From: Biomphalaria glabrata
Lineage: Eukaryota; Mollusca; Gastropoda; Planorbidae
Length of the DNA: 64,000 nucleotides
Assembly (NCBI RefSeq): GCF_947242115.1
Contig: NC_074716.1
Location: 15,850,865 to 15,914,864 of the forward strand
Reading direction: 5' to 3'
Within the stretch, counting starts at the first letter, position 1. Every line of letters starts with the position of its first letter. The translations under genes and the position numbers were made by a program. Positions 1 through 13,716 of this stretch are shown piece by piece. The notes under the pieces are model-generated. The model had not been told where the DNA came from, ran no database searches, and saw only the letters and a list, made by a program, of their open reading frames with translations.

Positions 1-2018
1 AAAGAAAGGGGCCAACAAAACGTCTCTCTCTAACATATTTTAAATGTATAGGCTTAACAAGAATATTTAAAAAATCATTTTAGGCCTGTAATATTTTTAA
101 CAATATTTATCAATGATTTGGCTTATACATTTTTAATGTACTTAAAATTTGCTTTTCCATCATAACTGACCATTCAAACATAATTTTCATGCTGGATTTA
201 GTTCAAATTTTAAGTAGAATGAGATTTTCTAAATTATTATTCAATTAGAACAGTGCCAGCACTAGTTAATTAAAATTAGTGATTGGTCCTACGTGGTAGG
301 CCAACCGATAAAATAAAATCAACATCATTGCAATTAAGTGTTACATGTTTACAGATTTTTGTTGAATATAAAAAAAAATATATTAATAATAAATAGTCTA
401 AGTTTACCACTGTCTCACTTTTAAAATTATCAATTGTATCAATTACATAAGCTAACTTATATAATTGATACTGTTACTTAATATTTAGCTTTTAATATTT
501 TTGATATAAGAATGAAACTTCCACATTGTTCTGCAAACCATACATTAAAAAAAATTAATTTATAGTTATGATAGGATCCAAAAAATATCTATAAATACAT
601 TAATTACATTTCTTAATTACACTTATATATCTATTCGTAACAGAGGTCAAAGACATACATATTTTTTGTTTTGCATGGTTTACTTGATGGCCAAGCTGCA
701 GAATCATTTTTTACCCTTAAAAATATTTTTTCTTCACATTTAATTTAACATTTTAATATTATATTTAATAATTTTACATTTGATAATTCCTGAGGAGAAT
801 GAATCATCTCATTTTGAATACCCCTATACACTGTCTCTATACATATATAATATCAGAACCTGTAAACTTAAATTAAAAAAAAAAATAATTGCTTAAACAT
901 TTTAGAGACAGTTCATTAAACATGAGGAGAAAAAAAAATAGCATCGTTGACTGGCTATGTTCTGAGTAAAGTACAAGCATGTAAATGATCTCCTCAACAG
1001 AGATAAATATGCAAATACAAGAATGTGAAAGACATGCAAAAAAAAAAAAAAAAAAATATTAACAGTGCTTAGAATTGTACAAAAGTTAAGATATATTTAC
1101 TTTCAAAATAAGTTCATTATTTATTATTTAGACATTTTTTTATTTGGTCAATCATGGTTAATCTTTTATTTCTAAAAATTATTTTAAACAATTTTGACAA
1201 CAGAGCTTTATTTTTTAGTGTACTAATTAGCAGATTTGCCTATTATTATATAAAGTTGACTCTTGATAATTCAACACATATCAGATACACACAGTAATCT
1301 GATGAGGCACCAACATCAAGTTATTTAATTAATGTGTACTGATTCTGTATTTTAGAATGTAGGGAGGCTTCAATTGTATTTTAATTTCATTTGGTACAGT
1401 ATGTGAAATTGAAATCATATGTCTTGTATTTTTTAGACCAATATTTGTTGTTTATTTTATAAACTTAAAAGTCTAAGAGAATATCTAATTACATCATAAA
1501 TAGAATTTTCTTGACATATACAGTTAAATTCTTTGAAGTACAGATATCTAGTAATCCATTGTTGGTAATCTGAAACCCTGGTCCTATAATGGTCAGAATA
1601 TCTAGAGTCAGTAACTGTATTTTGAAAATATTTTAAAATGTGTAACAGCCTAGATAAATTACAAATAAAATTAGTAGTACAAAAAAGTGGAAACATTTAC
1701 ATCATCATAATAAGCAGTTATTATTTTTAACTTCAAATATATCACAGAAGGGATCAATAAGTGCTTTAAAACAACATTAAATTAGTGCACTACCAAAATT
1801 CCAGCTATTTTTACAAGTAATTACTTATATGAAATTTAAACATACAAATATTTTGGCACTATTAAAAACATATATATATATATATTATTCTATAGAAAAG
1901 ACTTAAAAATACAATATTCTAAAAATTATTACCTAAAGTAGTTTTATATATGTGATATGCAGCTATAAAACGATCTTCCTTTCTTAGCAATAAACCTGTA
2001 GTTGCATTCTTTATTATA
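1..2018. other. Gene-poor AT-rich flank
   Basis: No coding region is recognised here. The stretch is strongly AT-rich, with poly-A runs near 1035-1057 and a short TA run near 1868-1885. It lies downstream of the minus-strand vWA/DUF4537 gene and probably includes its 3' untranslated region. Short open frames, such as one at 1457-1696 on the minus strand, have low-complexity composition and no family resemblance. Confidence 0.6.
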
Positions 2019-5000
2019 CTAAGCAAATATTTGAGACTTATATAAAGCCTGGCTATCTTTTTTGACTGCTATTCTCAAATCTTTCTGTTTCTGGGCTATT
2101 TTTTCCAGTTCTCTGAAATGGTTTAAACGCAAAAGTTTAGCATTTCTGTGCTGCTTTTCAATAGCAGCCTCTTTAGAGTCTTGTTCATTCAGCTGTTGTG
2201 TCCATGAAGTAAGACGAGCATCATTGTTTTGTTTTTTAATGAGCTGTCAAATAGGATAGTAAAAATTTGTTACATTTTAAAAATTACTCTAATAAAAAAA
2301 AAGCCAAAAAAGAAACACTATTTTATATACAATCTAAATTTAAATTTACTCCTTTTTACCTCTCTTCTAGCCAAAGTTGTTTCAATTTCTTTATCTCGTT
2401 GTCTGTCGATTTGTTCTCTTCTTTCTCGTCGACGTTTTAAAGCTTCTATTCGCCTTAAAAAAAAATAATTATCTTATACTTAAATTGAAAACGAAACTAA
2501 AGAAAAACTTAACTACAGCTAATAAAAACTTACTTTTCTTCTCGACTAGCTTCATCTTTCTGATTAGCTTCAATTTTAGCTCTCAGTTCTGAACTAATGT
2601 TCTTTTTGGCTTCTCTCACTCTTTGAATGTCTGCCATCTCTTTTATTTGGCGCTGGCGATCTCTTTCCATTTGCATCAAAATTTTTTCTCTGTGATGATC
2701 CTGCATTAGTCCTTTTATGTGGTCTTCTTCTCCAAGCCTTTTTTGCCAGTCTGCTTCCCTCTTTATAACACGTCTGCGTCTAGTTTTAAATATTGAATGA
2801 ATTCATTAAACTTCTATCTAAAGATTATAGTAAACATTGAATTATAATTACACTCTTGTAGAAAGATTTTGTTTTAGTTTACATATATTATATGTTAATA
2901 TTTAGAATTATATTTATCTCTAGTTTAATTAATAATTACATCCCAGAATACATTGAAATATACTTAACTGAAAGACTTTCATGAATATAAAAACCAAAGT
3001 TAATAGGAAGAAAAATCCTTTTTATATTAATACTTAAAAGGATTGTACAAAATTATGTAGTATTACCTATTAGCTCTCCTGGCTTCTTCTTTCTCTTCAG
3101 TTGTCATATTGACAACAGACTTTGAATGTACAGTATAATTATGGTGCTCATAACAATTTTCGTTTTTTGGTGGTGGTTGAGGTCCCATCAAACACGTTTT
3201 AACTGTACTTGAATGATCATGCTTTGCAAAAGTATCCACAAATTTAAAAGCAGAGCTTGGCCATTCTCCTTAAATTAAATATATTTTTAAAAATTTAATT
3301 ATTAAACTATATATAAACATTTTAAATTTATTTATAGAATAGATGACATTCAAAATTTCATACAAAAAGTAAAATATGTATATCTTAAATTAAAAAAAAA
3401 AAGCCATCACAAGAAATGATTGGGCCAAGCCTACTAAATCAAAATTTCAATGTCAAAAGTTTTTTGTCTGAAATCCATGTGCATTTACATATTTAAAGTT
3501 GATAACAAGTGTTTCTCAATTTTTTACTTGTTAGGCCAAATTTCTTTAGCCACTCTCCTTCCCCAGCCATTATCCACTTAAGTGTTTTCCTGCACTCTCT
3601 CCCTCTCTCTTAATCCCCTGAACTCCCAGGACTGCAACCATACTTCTCCATCAAACTCGGTTCTGAGCCACTTGCTTTAATTGCTCCCATGACATTCCAG
3701 TATCCTCAGCTTCACTAATGACTGATCTGCTCTAGGTTTGCTCACTTTCTTCTTTCCTTGCAGATTCCTTCCTGCATTCTGAGCTTATGAAAATCATTTT
3801 CTTGGCGTCTACAGTGTACTATTTCTACTAATAAGAAAATTTCAGGTGAAAAAGATGGTAATATAAGAATGTCTTGGATAGGTGATATTTAACTGTTAGA
3901 AAGATTTGTGACTGTGTGGTATGTACTTTTGAAATGGACTAGATCATCATAAGATCATGCTTGTATTCAGCTAGACATTTTATAGTAGGTATGCCACTTG
4001 ATAAAAATGTAACTGTTCTGTTCTGACAACATAAGAATGTTGGGTTAACTCCAGAATGACATTGTCAAAGGTGTATCTTCTTTTAAAAAAATGTCATGAA
4101 TTCATCTTGTTGCATTTCCTAGCTCTTATGTAATCATTATGAAAGAAATAAAAATTCATAAATTAAAAATAAGTAATGATATCATTTTTATTATATTAAT
4201 GATAAATACATATTTATAAATAAACTGCAAAAGAATTTACAGATTTATTTGTCTTGGAAAAAACACCTTGCACACCCTTGTCAACATTTGCGAAAACCTG
4301 TTTTATGTTTTGCAGGTGATATAAAGTATGGAGTAAAATTTTGTACACATTGATGAAATTTCTAGTAAAATTATTTATAGTATTTAAAGCCATAAAAGCT
4401 ACAGAAGAGAGTTTGTGAGGTATCTAGCTAGGGTACTATCAATTAAAAAAAAAAATATTTTTTTTGCTTTAAAAAAAAAAATTTATTCACTCTGGTGTCC
4501 CCACCTCTCACAATGGCATAGTTAATTAGTGTTTGAAACTTTCTATAAATAAAATAGTGATAGGGAAATATTTTTTGATTCAGAAGCATCTTTAAAAGAA
4601 ATGACTAAAAGGAGACAACCATTAAAAGAAAAATTGAAAAGCATATCTGAAAAAAAAACAACAGTTTAAGCTAGGTTTCAATGAAATCCAGCTGTTCTGT
4701 TTTGAAATAAAGACATCAAAGATCTACATAAACTTTGAGTTACATAAATATGAGTGAGTAGACCTTGTCCCTACAAATGCCTGAAAAACCTACTGGGAAC
4801 ACAATATGTAAATATTATATTTAAAATGGGCTAAATAGGTGAGCTCACTACTGGAATTATAAATGACATAGCTATTATTATTTATTTTGAAAAATTATAA
4901 ACACTGAGTAGAAAAAGATTAGGAAAAAATAGAATTGTTATAATAATTTGTTTTATAGTTAAGGTATAATTGAGACAATACTAACCATTGAATGCATATT

Positions 5001-8000
5001 CTCTTTGATCTCTAGCTTCTAAAGGTGCTTGAAGAGCAGTTTCTCGAAAAGGACCAACACTGCTAGCTCTATTCACACCTCCAGCACTGCTTCCCCAGAC
5101 ATCACTGTAATTAGGGCTGGGGTCATTTCTCCAATAGTTCCACCTTGGTCTCTCTCTAATACCTGAAGTTGAATAAAACAACAAGCTGGAGTCTGTATTC
5201 ACTCCGGAATCAATCATGTTTTGATGGTCCCCATAATCATCCAACTCAGATTTCCTTAAATATTTCTCTTCATTATATTTGTTTTCTGAAGTTTTTTCTT
5301 CACAGAAATGTACAGATCTTTTTAGAAGATTCTCATCAGTTTTGTCTCGCTTTGTTAAAAGTTTTAGAGGATCTTCTTTTTTGGATTCAAAAGTGTCAGC
5401 CTTTTCTTCCATGGTAAGCCTATGTTCCATTAGTTGGGACATGACTCTGTCATCTAATTCTTTCCTAGTCAAATTGGTTCCAGGGATAACTTTTGAATGG
5501 TCTTCAGCTGTGTCACTGACATGTATTTCCTCTTTCTTGCTTCTTTGTTTACTAATAACAAATGGGAAATGCCTGTAGTAAGCAGGAAGATATGGTGGAT
5601 AACGATATAAGTATTGATCCCACAAAAAACTATTTGACTCGACAATAAAAGGATCTGCTGTTGGATACTCTGGTGGATCCCCTAAAGTTCCGGATGTAGG
5701 ATAACCTGCAAAAACATAATTTAAAAAATTCTTATTATTTTCTGTGATATAAAATATTGTACACTATTGATAGTTAAGTTTCACTGTGAAAATATTACAA
5801 GGCAAACGTTTCTAGCTAATGATATAAATTAATTTTGAATTCATTAACAAGTGTCTTTATTATTAAAAAACTGTATGTATTGAAAAATATTCTTTCGATT
5901 TAGAAAAAAAAAGGTAACTTCTTTAATCATTCCTAAATACCAACAGAATTACCAGTAACTTTACAATTTCAAATCTTAAGATAGAAAAAGACTTCTCTAC
6001 CTGGCAGATTATCAATAGGATAATTATCAGAGCAGGACAATAACGTTTTACGAGCTTCCTTTGGCATCTGTAGCTCCAAAGATAACCTGTCATAAACAGA
6101 TGGTGGAATCCAAACTGCTGTGTTCAGAGGAACTTTTTCAGTTATACCATGAGTAAATAATACTGTCAATTGTACATTATCTGGACCTGTAATGGAAGAA
6201 CATATGTTAGATAATTGCTGTAGTACTTTTACATTACATAAAACCTTTATCAGAAGAGGCCTTAACAGTATATGGGGCCCTGGAAGTATGCCATACACAG
6301 GCCTAGGAGCCGTAAGTGTAGACTACATATACCCAACCATATCGTGCTAATGGGCCTGTCCACCTCTAGTGCTGTATGCCATATTATTTTTTTCTAATCA
6401 TAGTACCTACATAGGTACTGTACTATTGGCGACTATATTATGTACCGGTACTGTATTGTAATTTTTCAGCATGTGAGACTTTGCTAGTAAAATTTTGTCC
6501 CCAGTCCTCTTATATTGATTTGGTGGCCTTTAATCAATGTAACTAATGATTCAGAAAGAAGGGAATATCCCATCATGGGGTCCCCTTCAGTCGCAGTGTG
6601 GATCACAACTGACTTTTAAAAATAAATTTAACTCAAAAACTCAACAATAAATATAATACAACATATAAATCTGAGAAGCAAGTGGTTTAGCTTACCTTCT
6701 GCATGTCGTTTCTCATGGCCTTCAATAACTGTACCTGGTGCAAATCTTTCTCCATCTGGCTCCCAGGGTGCCAAAACATTATCACCTGTGATGATCGAAT
6801 GATGCAAAGCATCATGGTAATCAACAATATCAAAAACATAAGTGTCTTGATATTCTGTTTGTAAATACTTTCCATGCTTACAGGGACCAAATGCAACAAG
6901 AAATTTTTCATCTAGATTCTGAAAATTACAAAGCATATAGAAAGTAGCTTGGCATAAGTCAGTATAGTGACAAATTCTGATTTTAAAAAATATATTAAAT
7001 TCAGAATGTATAAAACAAAATTTTATCATGGTTGATTATATACTAGTGTATACTTATTAATTATGCATGTATACAACAATGTATTCAAAATACAAATGAA
7101 TGTGCTTAATTTGAAGTAATATGGAACTGGATGCCTTAATCTAAGAGTTAGATTTACACTTCAACAAGGGAAATAAATAAAATTACTTCCCTTGTTAAGA
7201 GTCATTATGTTTGAATTTGGTTTTGGTAAAGATTTTGCTGAAATACTGAATTTCTGTTTGTTTGGCGTCATCCCCAAAATAGCCTCATATTAGAATTTTA
7301 TGAAACATATTGCAATTATTTTAACAATTTTGATGCAAATGTTGAGCACATAATTGAAATTCATACAGTGCCTAAAATTCTTTATCAGAGCTTTGAAAAT
7401 TTTGAAAATACATTTGATAGAGTGACTGAAAATATTTATACAATCATATTTCCACCCGAAAAATATTTTGATATACCCATAGTAAACATGAATGAACAAA
7501 GCTCAACACAAGAATGATGAAAGGCTTACCTGACTTTGAACAGTTGCTCTGTAAAAGAATCCATCATCAATTCTTCTGGCTACTACTTTTTTACCAATCA
7601 ACAAACTACCTGCAGCTGGTGAAAGACCCAACAATGGATCCATAAAAGACTGTTCCTGGCTTTTTAGCCATGCCTTAGCTGGCCGATATCTGGACCAATA
7701 GTATGGATAATAATAGCGTGCAGGACCAACACCTATTAGTGGTGAAATATGAGGGCCCCAGTTATACAAAAGTGCTCTTGTGTAAGGGACCATATTTAAG
7801 GTTTCTTCTGGATTAATTTGCAATGATGTTGCTATACTGCACCTTTTTATATTTGGCCTAAGAGTGTTATTCACAGTTTGAACTATTTTTTCATGAGAAT
7901 GGTCAGATCGATATATGGGTGTGATTCGCTCTATACAGCCATGTGTTGTAAGTGTGACAATATGAAATGAACCAAATGTCTCTACAGCAAGATCCTCAAG

Positions 8001-8687
8001 AAACTCTGTAGCAGTTTCATCAGCTGTTTCCCCAGTTATGTATATGCAGTGAACTCTCCTATTTCCACAAATTCCAACAATGCTATCCAAAACATCTTCT
8101 GGATATTGATCTGGTAGCCCATCAGTGACCAGATAAATTGCTTCACATAAAGGGTCTGACAAAGCTGTCAGCAGAGCATCCTGAGTGTTAGTTCCTGTCT
8201 TAGCCTGGAGTTCTTTGATCCATTTTTCTGCCACTGCAACAGTTTCTGGGGTACACTTGACCATTTTATCAGCCCATCGTGTTACTTGGGAGTTGAAGTC
8301 AATCAAATTAAACATGGGTTGGTACTCCCGAGCAGCCAAAGATAACAGTGTTTCCATCAAATGTTGTTTAACAACATCAAGATATTTAAACATACTACCT
8401 GATGTGTCAATACAAAAAGTAACAGAATTTTCAATTACTCTTCCAAACATTGTTGGTGGTTGAAGCTCTACTGTAGATTTTGGAACTTGAACTTTATGAT
8501 GTGTCTGATGATTTAAACTAAAGACAATTGGAGTTGGGGTAACTGGGGATGAAATGGATGTGCTTGATGAAGACATATTTGGTAAATCTGGAGGTTGGTT
8601 AGGTGGCTGGGAAGTTAATTCTTTCTCATCTGGGTTAAAAGTCTCATTCAAAGCTTCATCTGGAATTTCTTTTTTCTCTTCAGACAT
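2019..8687 (-). CDS. C11orf16: vWA + DUF4537 domain protein, C11orf16-like
   Basis: Eight exons join in frame: 8687-7530, 6918-6696, 6186-6001, 5705-4986, 3268-3067, 2779-2534, 2453-2360, 2243-2019, giving 1,017 residues. Residues about 85-275 form a von Willebrand A domain with a complete-looking MIDAS (DTSGS at 94-98, TGTNT at 164-168, TDG with Asp189), so metal-dependent ligand binding is likely. Residues about 370-520 match the DUF4537 (Tudor-like) family, with the signatures VVARRIDDGFFYRATV and DNVLAPWEPDGERFAPGTV. The last 200 residues are charged and coiled-coil (runs of R, K, E, Q). Human C11orf16, as I recall it, keeps the DUF4537 part but lacks an N-terminal vWA domain, so this would be a longer form. 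VWA3-type proteins are the alternative relatives. No reaction is known. The start is the first ATG of a long open exon, just after a candidate 3' splice site. Confidence 0.9.
3269..4985 (-). other. Intron 4 of the vWA/DUF4537 gene
   Basis: This 1.7-kb intron holds no recognisable gene. Bases about 3540-3790 are less AT-rich and pyrimidine-rich on the plus strand, which suggests an old unidentified repeat. The rest is AT-rich, with poly-A/T runs near 4446-4480. Confidence 0.6.
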
Positions 8688-9339
8688 TGTGATTACCTTA
8701 AAATGAAAACATACAATAAATGGTATAAAATATTTTTAAAAAAAATTGCTAAAAATTGTTGCACAATTACTTTGGAGATAGCATATGTTAAAATTTATTA
8801 TTACTTATGCTCTTACCCCAGATGCATAGAATCTTTAAAAAAAAATCTTTCAATTTAGAATATAGAAGAATTTTAGGCTATGGAATTTATTTTCCTGGTT
8901 TGAAATATTATTTCTTGTCCCAAGAGAAGTACTCTACCATAATTGAAATAAAAAAATCAGTGGGCTGAGATGTGGCTGTATTTTTTTATATAACATATTG
9001 TGACACTATTCCATGCAACAGTTCTGCTCTCAAAGTAATTTCTGCTTTCGACAAATTGTTTAACAAATGAAAGTAAAGAAGCATGGTCCCTTCCCAAAGA
9101 AGAAATCATGTGACTTTTTACTTGAAAAGAAACTGTGTTGGTTAGAATTGTAAACATTTTTTTAAATTGTGTAGAATAGTAGTGAAAGAAATGCTTAATT
9201 TGACTTCATTAAGTTGGATTAATTGAAAAATGTTCCATCATAGGAAAATGTTTCAGAAATCCTGAAATTATTTTGATCCAAACTTCCTCCTATGCAGATC
9301 AATTTTAAATAATTATTTGATGAAATTAATTTTGTGGCA

Positions 9340-9640
9340 AAGTTCCCATACTCAGAGAACATTTTGGATTGGAATTACCAGAAGACAACCATCAATGCTT
9401 GATGCGGGTTGAAATTTTCCTTCATTTTCAGAAGAATTATGTGCTCTATGGAGAATTAGAAAAGATTATTGAATTCATTTAGTTTTCACCAGGAATTAAT
9501 GCTACTACTGAAAGGACATTCTCAGCAATGAACACCATGTGGATCAGTGAAAATTTACAGTTAAAGGTGGGAACACTAAAAAGACTTTTAATTGTGAAGA
9601 GCAATTTGAAACAAAAATTATTGAAATCCTTTAAAAAACT
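9340..9640 (+). mobile_element. hAT transposase fossil (C-terminal dimerisation part)
   Basis: The plus strand reads PGINATTERTFSAMNTMW followed by LKRLLIVKSN from about 9490 to 9620. This is the typical hAT-family dimerisation block (N-A-x-x-E-R-x-F-S ... LLIVK). Just upstream, LREHFGLELPEDNHQCL and LYGELEKIIEFI read in the same frame up to a stop. Only the C-terminal end of a transposase is seen, and I did not identify terminal repeats, so this is an old truncated copy. Confidence 0.7.
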
Positions 9641-10546
9641 TATGATACTATCTTGCAAGAAACAAAACATTACAAGGAGATTCATATATGCATGAAGTAG
9701 GATTTAGAGCAAATGCTTAACAAAACTATTGTGGAGCAATCTTTGAAATTACGTAGAACACATTGAAATTTAAAGACCATTTTTCTTTTTTTTTTAAATG
9801 TTCTATTGTAAAGACAGATACTTATTTCAATATTTGTGTTAGATGCCTCCATGCTGTGTCTTGTGTGGATAAGTCTAAATGAAGGTAACACTCAAATAGC
9901 AAAATAACACAAACCAAAGGCCAACAATACAAATAAGGTACTCTATTATAATAGATGTCAATTACAAGTTGAAAGGAACCATCAAATGTTGTCAAGCTAG
10001 ATCTCTCTAAAGCCATCAAAAGTAGTCTGTTTACTTTTTTGCTATTCTTCCTCAAATCCTAGTCTTATTTTTACTTGTCACATCATTGTATCAAAGTAAA
10101 ACATTTTTCCTTTTTTATGAAACAACTAACTTTTTGCACCAAATTTCTAATCGTGCCATTACAATTGGGGTAAAAGCATCCTTGCTAGGCAACATCAGAA
10201 CAAAGCCCTTTTATTTTTAATAGCTCCCATGATTGGCATGCTTCCTGATTTCGCTCCCAAATTATCTGGTAATGTATTCTATGCTTAATCCCTTAGTTAA
10301 ATATTTAGGATTTATTATTGTATATTAAAATAATTAAATGAGTAAATAAATATAAATTTAATATCTTATGTATTACAGATGTTACTTCAAACAAGATAAT
10401 TATATCATCCTATAGAGACTATATATATATAGTATATAATATAACTTTTTAACTTTAGGTAAAATTACATCTCTAGATCATTAGATGACACTATAGTCAC
10501 TATAGTGCTATAGCTGGTATAGAACAATGAATAATTATAATTTCAT

Positions 10547-10800
10547 TAATAATATCTTCTTATCTTATATAATACAGACGTTACTTCAAAAAAGAAGATG
10601 ATTACGTCCTACGCGTCATGCATTTAGTCATGCATATTAACCAATGACTTAAATTCTGCCAAGTCACTGGTTTTCCTGGCTAGCTCAGGCAACCCATTCC
10701 ATGCTCTAATAGCACTAGGGAAGAAGGAGTATTTGTACAAATTTGTCCTAGCATATGGGACGAGGAATGTGCCTTTATCTTTGTGTCTTTCAGAGTATTT
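10547..10800 (-). mobile_element. 5'-truncated LINE, 3' end (copy A)
   Basis: Read on the minus strand, this encodes an open C-terminal tail of a LINE polymerase (VPYARTNLYKYSFFPSAI, then [19 protein letters not shown]), ending in NMHD and a stop. A short 3' UTR follows, with a tail made of TTATATAAGATAAG-like sequence. The [10 protein letters not shown]-x-L-P block is typical of CR1/L2/Rex1-like LINEs. A weaker partial copy of the tail lies at about 10359-10420. Copies B, C and D are at 28153, 43043 and 39405. Confidence 0.75.
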
Positions 10801-10859
10801 TATTAAATTTTGTTTTTGTATTTGAAGATTATACTGTATTATATGGTATTAATTTTATT

Positions 10860-11760
10860 ACATTTAGTGAGATTTAGTGAATCTTAGACATACTACTTAG
10901 ATCTAAAATATTTTTTTCTAATCTAAATTGACTAAATAATTATTAATGGCGACTAAATATTTAACAATAAATAAGAATATAAATAGTCTTAAGTCTAGAT
11001 CTAGCTGAATAATTACACAAAACTAATAATAATTACCGTGCCTTATGCAGATAACTTACACTTAATTAATATTTAAATATGGTAACAATCACAAATATAG
11101 ATCTATACATAATACATATAACATATACTAGCCTATAGCCTGTTGTTATAATGTGTTTACAGGAACATCATTTTTGTCGCTATGGACGCCATGTTGATAA
11201 AGGAACATTCATTGTGATATTTAATATAAAAGCATATTAAATGTTTTATAATATATACACAAAGGAAATTTATATATTTTTTACACAAAAATAATTTTTA
11301 ACATTTTGATCTATATTTTATTTATATTTTTAGAATAATTAGATATATTTTCTTAACGTTAATAAAATATATTATTATTATTTAAATTATAACAATTATT
11401 AAATGTAGAAATATTTTTCATACCTTTAGATCTAAAAGATCTCTTAAAGATCTAGACCTATATAACATTATATCATTAGAGTCTATATTGACTATAGACT
11501 ATATTCTATATGTCCTGCAACTATAGATTTAGGTTATAGATCTAGATCTATCTAGATCTAAAATACTAGATCTACTCAAAAAGTCTCAATCTAGACATCT
11601 ATAGATCTAGTTTATAGCTAGATCTAGGCTTGGATTAAGGATTAGGATTAATAGAGTCTAGATTTAAAATCTAAGTGAGTTTCTGTTGAATAAATCAATG
11701 AATAACTCAATAACTGAATAAGACTAAGTCGTCTAAGTTTTAGTCTATAACTTATATAAC
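10860..11760. repeat. AGATCT/TCTAGA-rich island I
   Basis: Very AT-rich sequence with dense AGATCT, TCTAGA and TAGATCTA words, tightest at 11420-11640. It is not a perfect tandem array. It lies between the divergent vWA/DUF4537 and CLYBL genes. Similar islands occur at 28600-29640 and 41560-41800. Confidence 0.6.
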
Positions 11761-12019
11761 TAGTATATATATAACTTATCATCACATATCATTATGACTT
11801 ATTTATGGAGATTTGTTCATGATTTGAATACAAGGACTCTTTTTCTCATATACTATGATATACAGACAACACAACAGAAACATACACAACATAAAGAATT
11901 CATTCAGCGACTACACACAGGCATCTTGGTCCTATTCATGTTTCCTGATCAAGGAGTGGCGTCTGACCGAATAAGGAACGAACAAGTTTTTGTACTGCTC
12001 TATTCTTGTCTTATTTGAC

Positions 12020-12660
12020 AGAAGTCGCCCACTTCGCGACAACTTGAAGTAGTTATTATGGAACATGTGGCTGTTGTCTTCCAAAATTTTTCTGCATTTT
12101 TAGACATTTTTGTTCAAAAAGTTCATTTAAATGTAGTAGTGTTGTGCATATAGTATGATTATTGATGCCCTTTTTATAATGTTTTCTAAGAGGCGCAACA
12201 GTTTAGATGAAGCGTTGCCTTGCCAACAAGTTATCTCATATGTTATCAGATTTTGTGTAGTCACGCCGTAGGATCTTCTTATTTAGTTTAAAGCTATTTG
12301 GCTATTGAGTTTGTATAGGAAAAATACCAGCTGGACTGTTTTCTTTGTTAGAGTTCCAAGGTGGTCTTCCCAAGAAAGGTTGTTATCAATGATGACACCT
12401 AGATATTTGTATGACTTCACTTGTTTTGTCAATGTAGTCTTTATCTGAAGTTCATGTATCATTTGTTTTTTCTTCCTGAAATCTGTTGTAAGTTCTTTAG
12501 TTTTTTTAACTCTTATATAGAGCTTCAATACCAAGTTTCGTCTACTGAAATAAGACCTACTATGGCAGTATCATCATCGAATTTAATGAGTTTAACTGAT
12601 TCGAGTCATAGATGCTTTTTATGTCATTAGTGTAAAGAGTGTTCAGTACAGGAGAAAGTT
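12020..12660 (-). mobile_element. Degenerate Rex1/CR1-like LINE fragment
   Basis: The minus strand carries reverse-transcriptase pieces in order: KFDDDTAIVGLI (the F-x-D-D catalytic box, here KFDDDT) near 12550-12590, then YKYLGVIIDNNLSWEDHL near 12370-12420, then a thumb/tail region down to about 12020. Frames change between the pieces, so the copy is decayed. The order and motifs fit the C-terminal half of a Rex1/CR1-type RT. Confidence 0.75.
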
Positions 12661-12884
12661 AGTATAGACATAGACATAAAAAAAAAAAGATTAATAATCA
12701 GATTAATAATAATCATAATGTAATAAATAATGACCCTTTTAAATTTAATGCATCAAGTCAAGTCATTTTGATTTTCCGCATTAGAATTTAGTCAATCTAG
12801 ATGTAGAATAGGGCGTAAATAAGTAAATATATAGATATAGACTATCTAACAATGTAGAAATATTTGTAAAATGTTTTACATGTT

Positions 12885-13045
12885 TCGGATGTTCCTTCAG
12901 AATTGAAGATAGTTTACTTCCTAGTCCAAACCTCCTGCAGGACGACAGGGGATGGGAGCGGGCAGGGTTTGAACCCTCGACCGTCGATAAATCCGAACGA
13001 CAGTCCAGCACGCAAACTGCACGACCAGGCAGCCATCCAGAAAGC
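12885..13045 (-). mobile_element. tRNA-derived SINE
   Basis: On the minus strand the copy starts near 13040 with a tRNA-like head: GGCTGCCTGGTCGTGCAG (A-box-like) and GAGGGTTCAAACCCTGCC (B-box-like, pol III promoter). The body follows to about 12885. It is far more GC-rich than the flanks. The head belongs to a different family from the SINE copies at 21013, 37776 and 58410. Confidence 0.75.
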
Positions 13046-13716
13046 ATAAAATTAGTCTATCAATAACTTAGACGCAAAGGCCGCTATTACTCATTTACTG
13101 ACTCTTTATAATTAGTGTATACTGTGTATCATGTAATATCTGTATATACTATAGTGTATTATATTAAATATTATATAAGATAAGATTAGATAACTATTAT
13201 ATAGATCTATACTGCAATTATGACTTTGACTTTATTGACATTTCTTTCTGATTTTATCATTCTTTAAAAACTAATTCTTTTTGTTGTCTGTAATCTAGAT
13301 TCTTTTGATAAAACACTTGGCTTCTGGACCAAGAAATTTAAATCCTGGTTAAGATTTAGTTTTGATTTCAAGGTACATCTAGATCCATTTGTTGAGATTA
13401 CACAAGTATACAGTCTATGAAATTTATTTTGGCAATGAAATTTGCATAAATGAGGGTTTATCTTCAGCATTGTCTCCAGCAATACTGCTGGGTTATGAAA
13501 CAATTAATGTTGTTTTTAAAACTTGTGAAGTATAGTTATCTTTATAATATCTGACATAGTCAAATTTTTAGAACTCCTAAATGTAAATCACAATTAAATG
13601 TAAAAAAAAATTACAACATATTAATTTTTTTAACAAACTTTCCCAATTCTAATGCAATAATTTGTATATAATGTGTAAGAAATCACTATACATCATATGC
13701 TTTCTATTAGCAGATA
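13046..13716 (+). other. Upstream region of CLYBL
   Basis: AT-rich with no coding sequence. A candidate 3' splice site (TTTCTATTAGCAG) ends three bases before the CLYBL ATG, so this stretch probably contains the end of an intron in the 5' untranslated region. Scattered AGATCTA and TCTAGA words occur at 13200-13390. No TATA box can be told apart from the AT background. Confidence 0.5.

Noticed and set aside
2062-2592. Plus-strand open frames over the vWA/DUF4537 gene
   Set aside because: They are reverse-strand shadows of the coiled-coil exons 6-8, which join in frame on the minus strand.
4981-5625. Stand-alone 214-codon minus-strand gene
   Set aside because: It is the inner part of exon 4 of the vWA/DUF4537 gene, which extends to 5705 and splices on both sides.
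11794-12018. Plus-strand 74-codon frame before the LINE relic
   Set aside because: It has no family resemblance, no splice context and no matching neighbouring exon.
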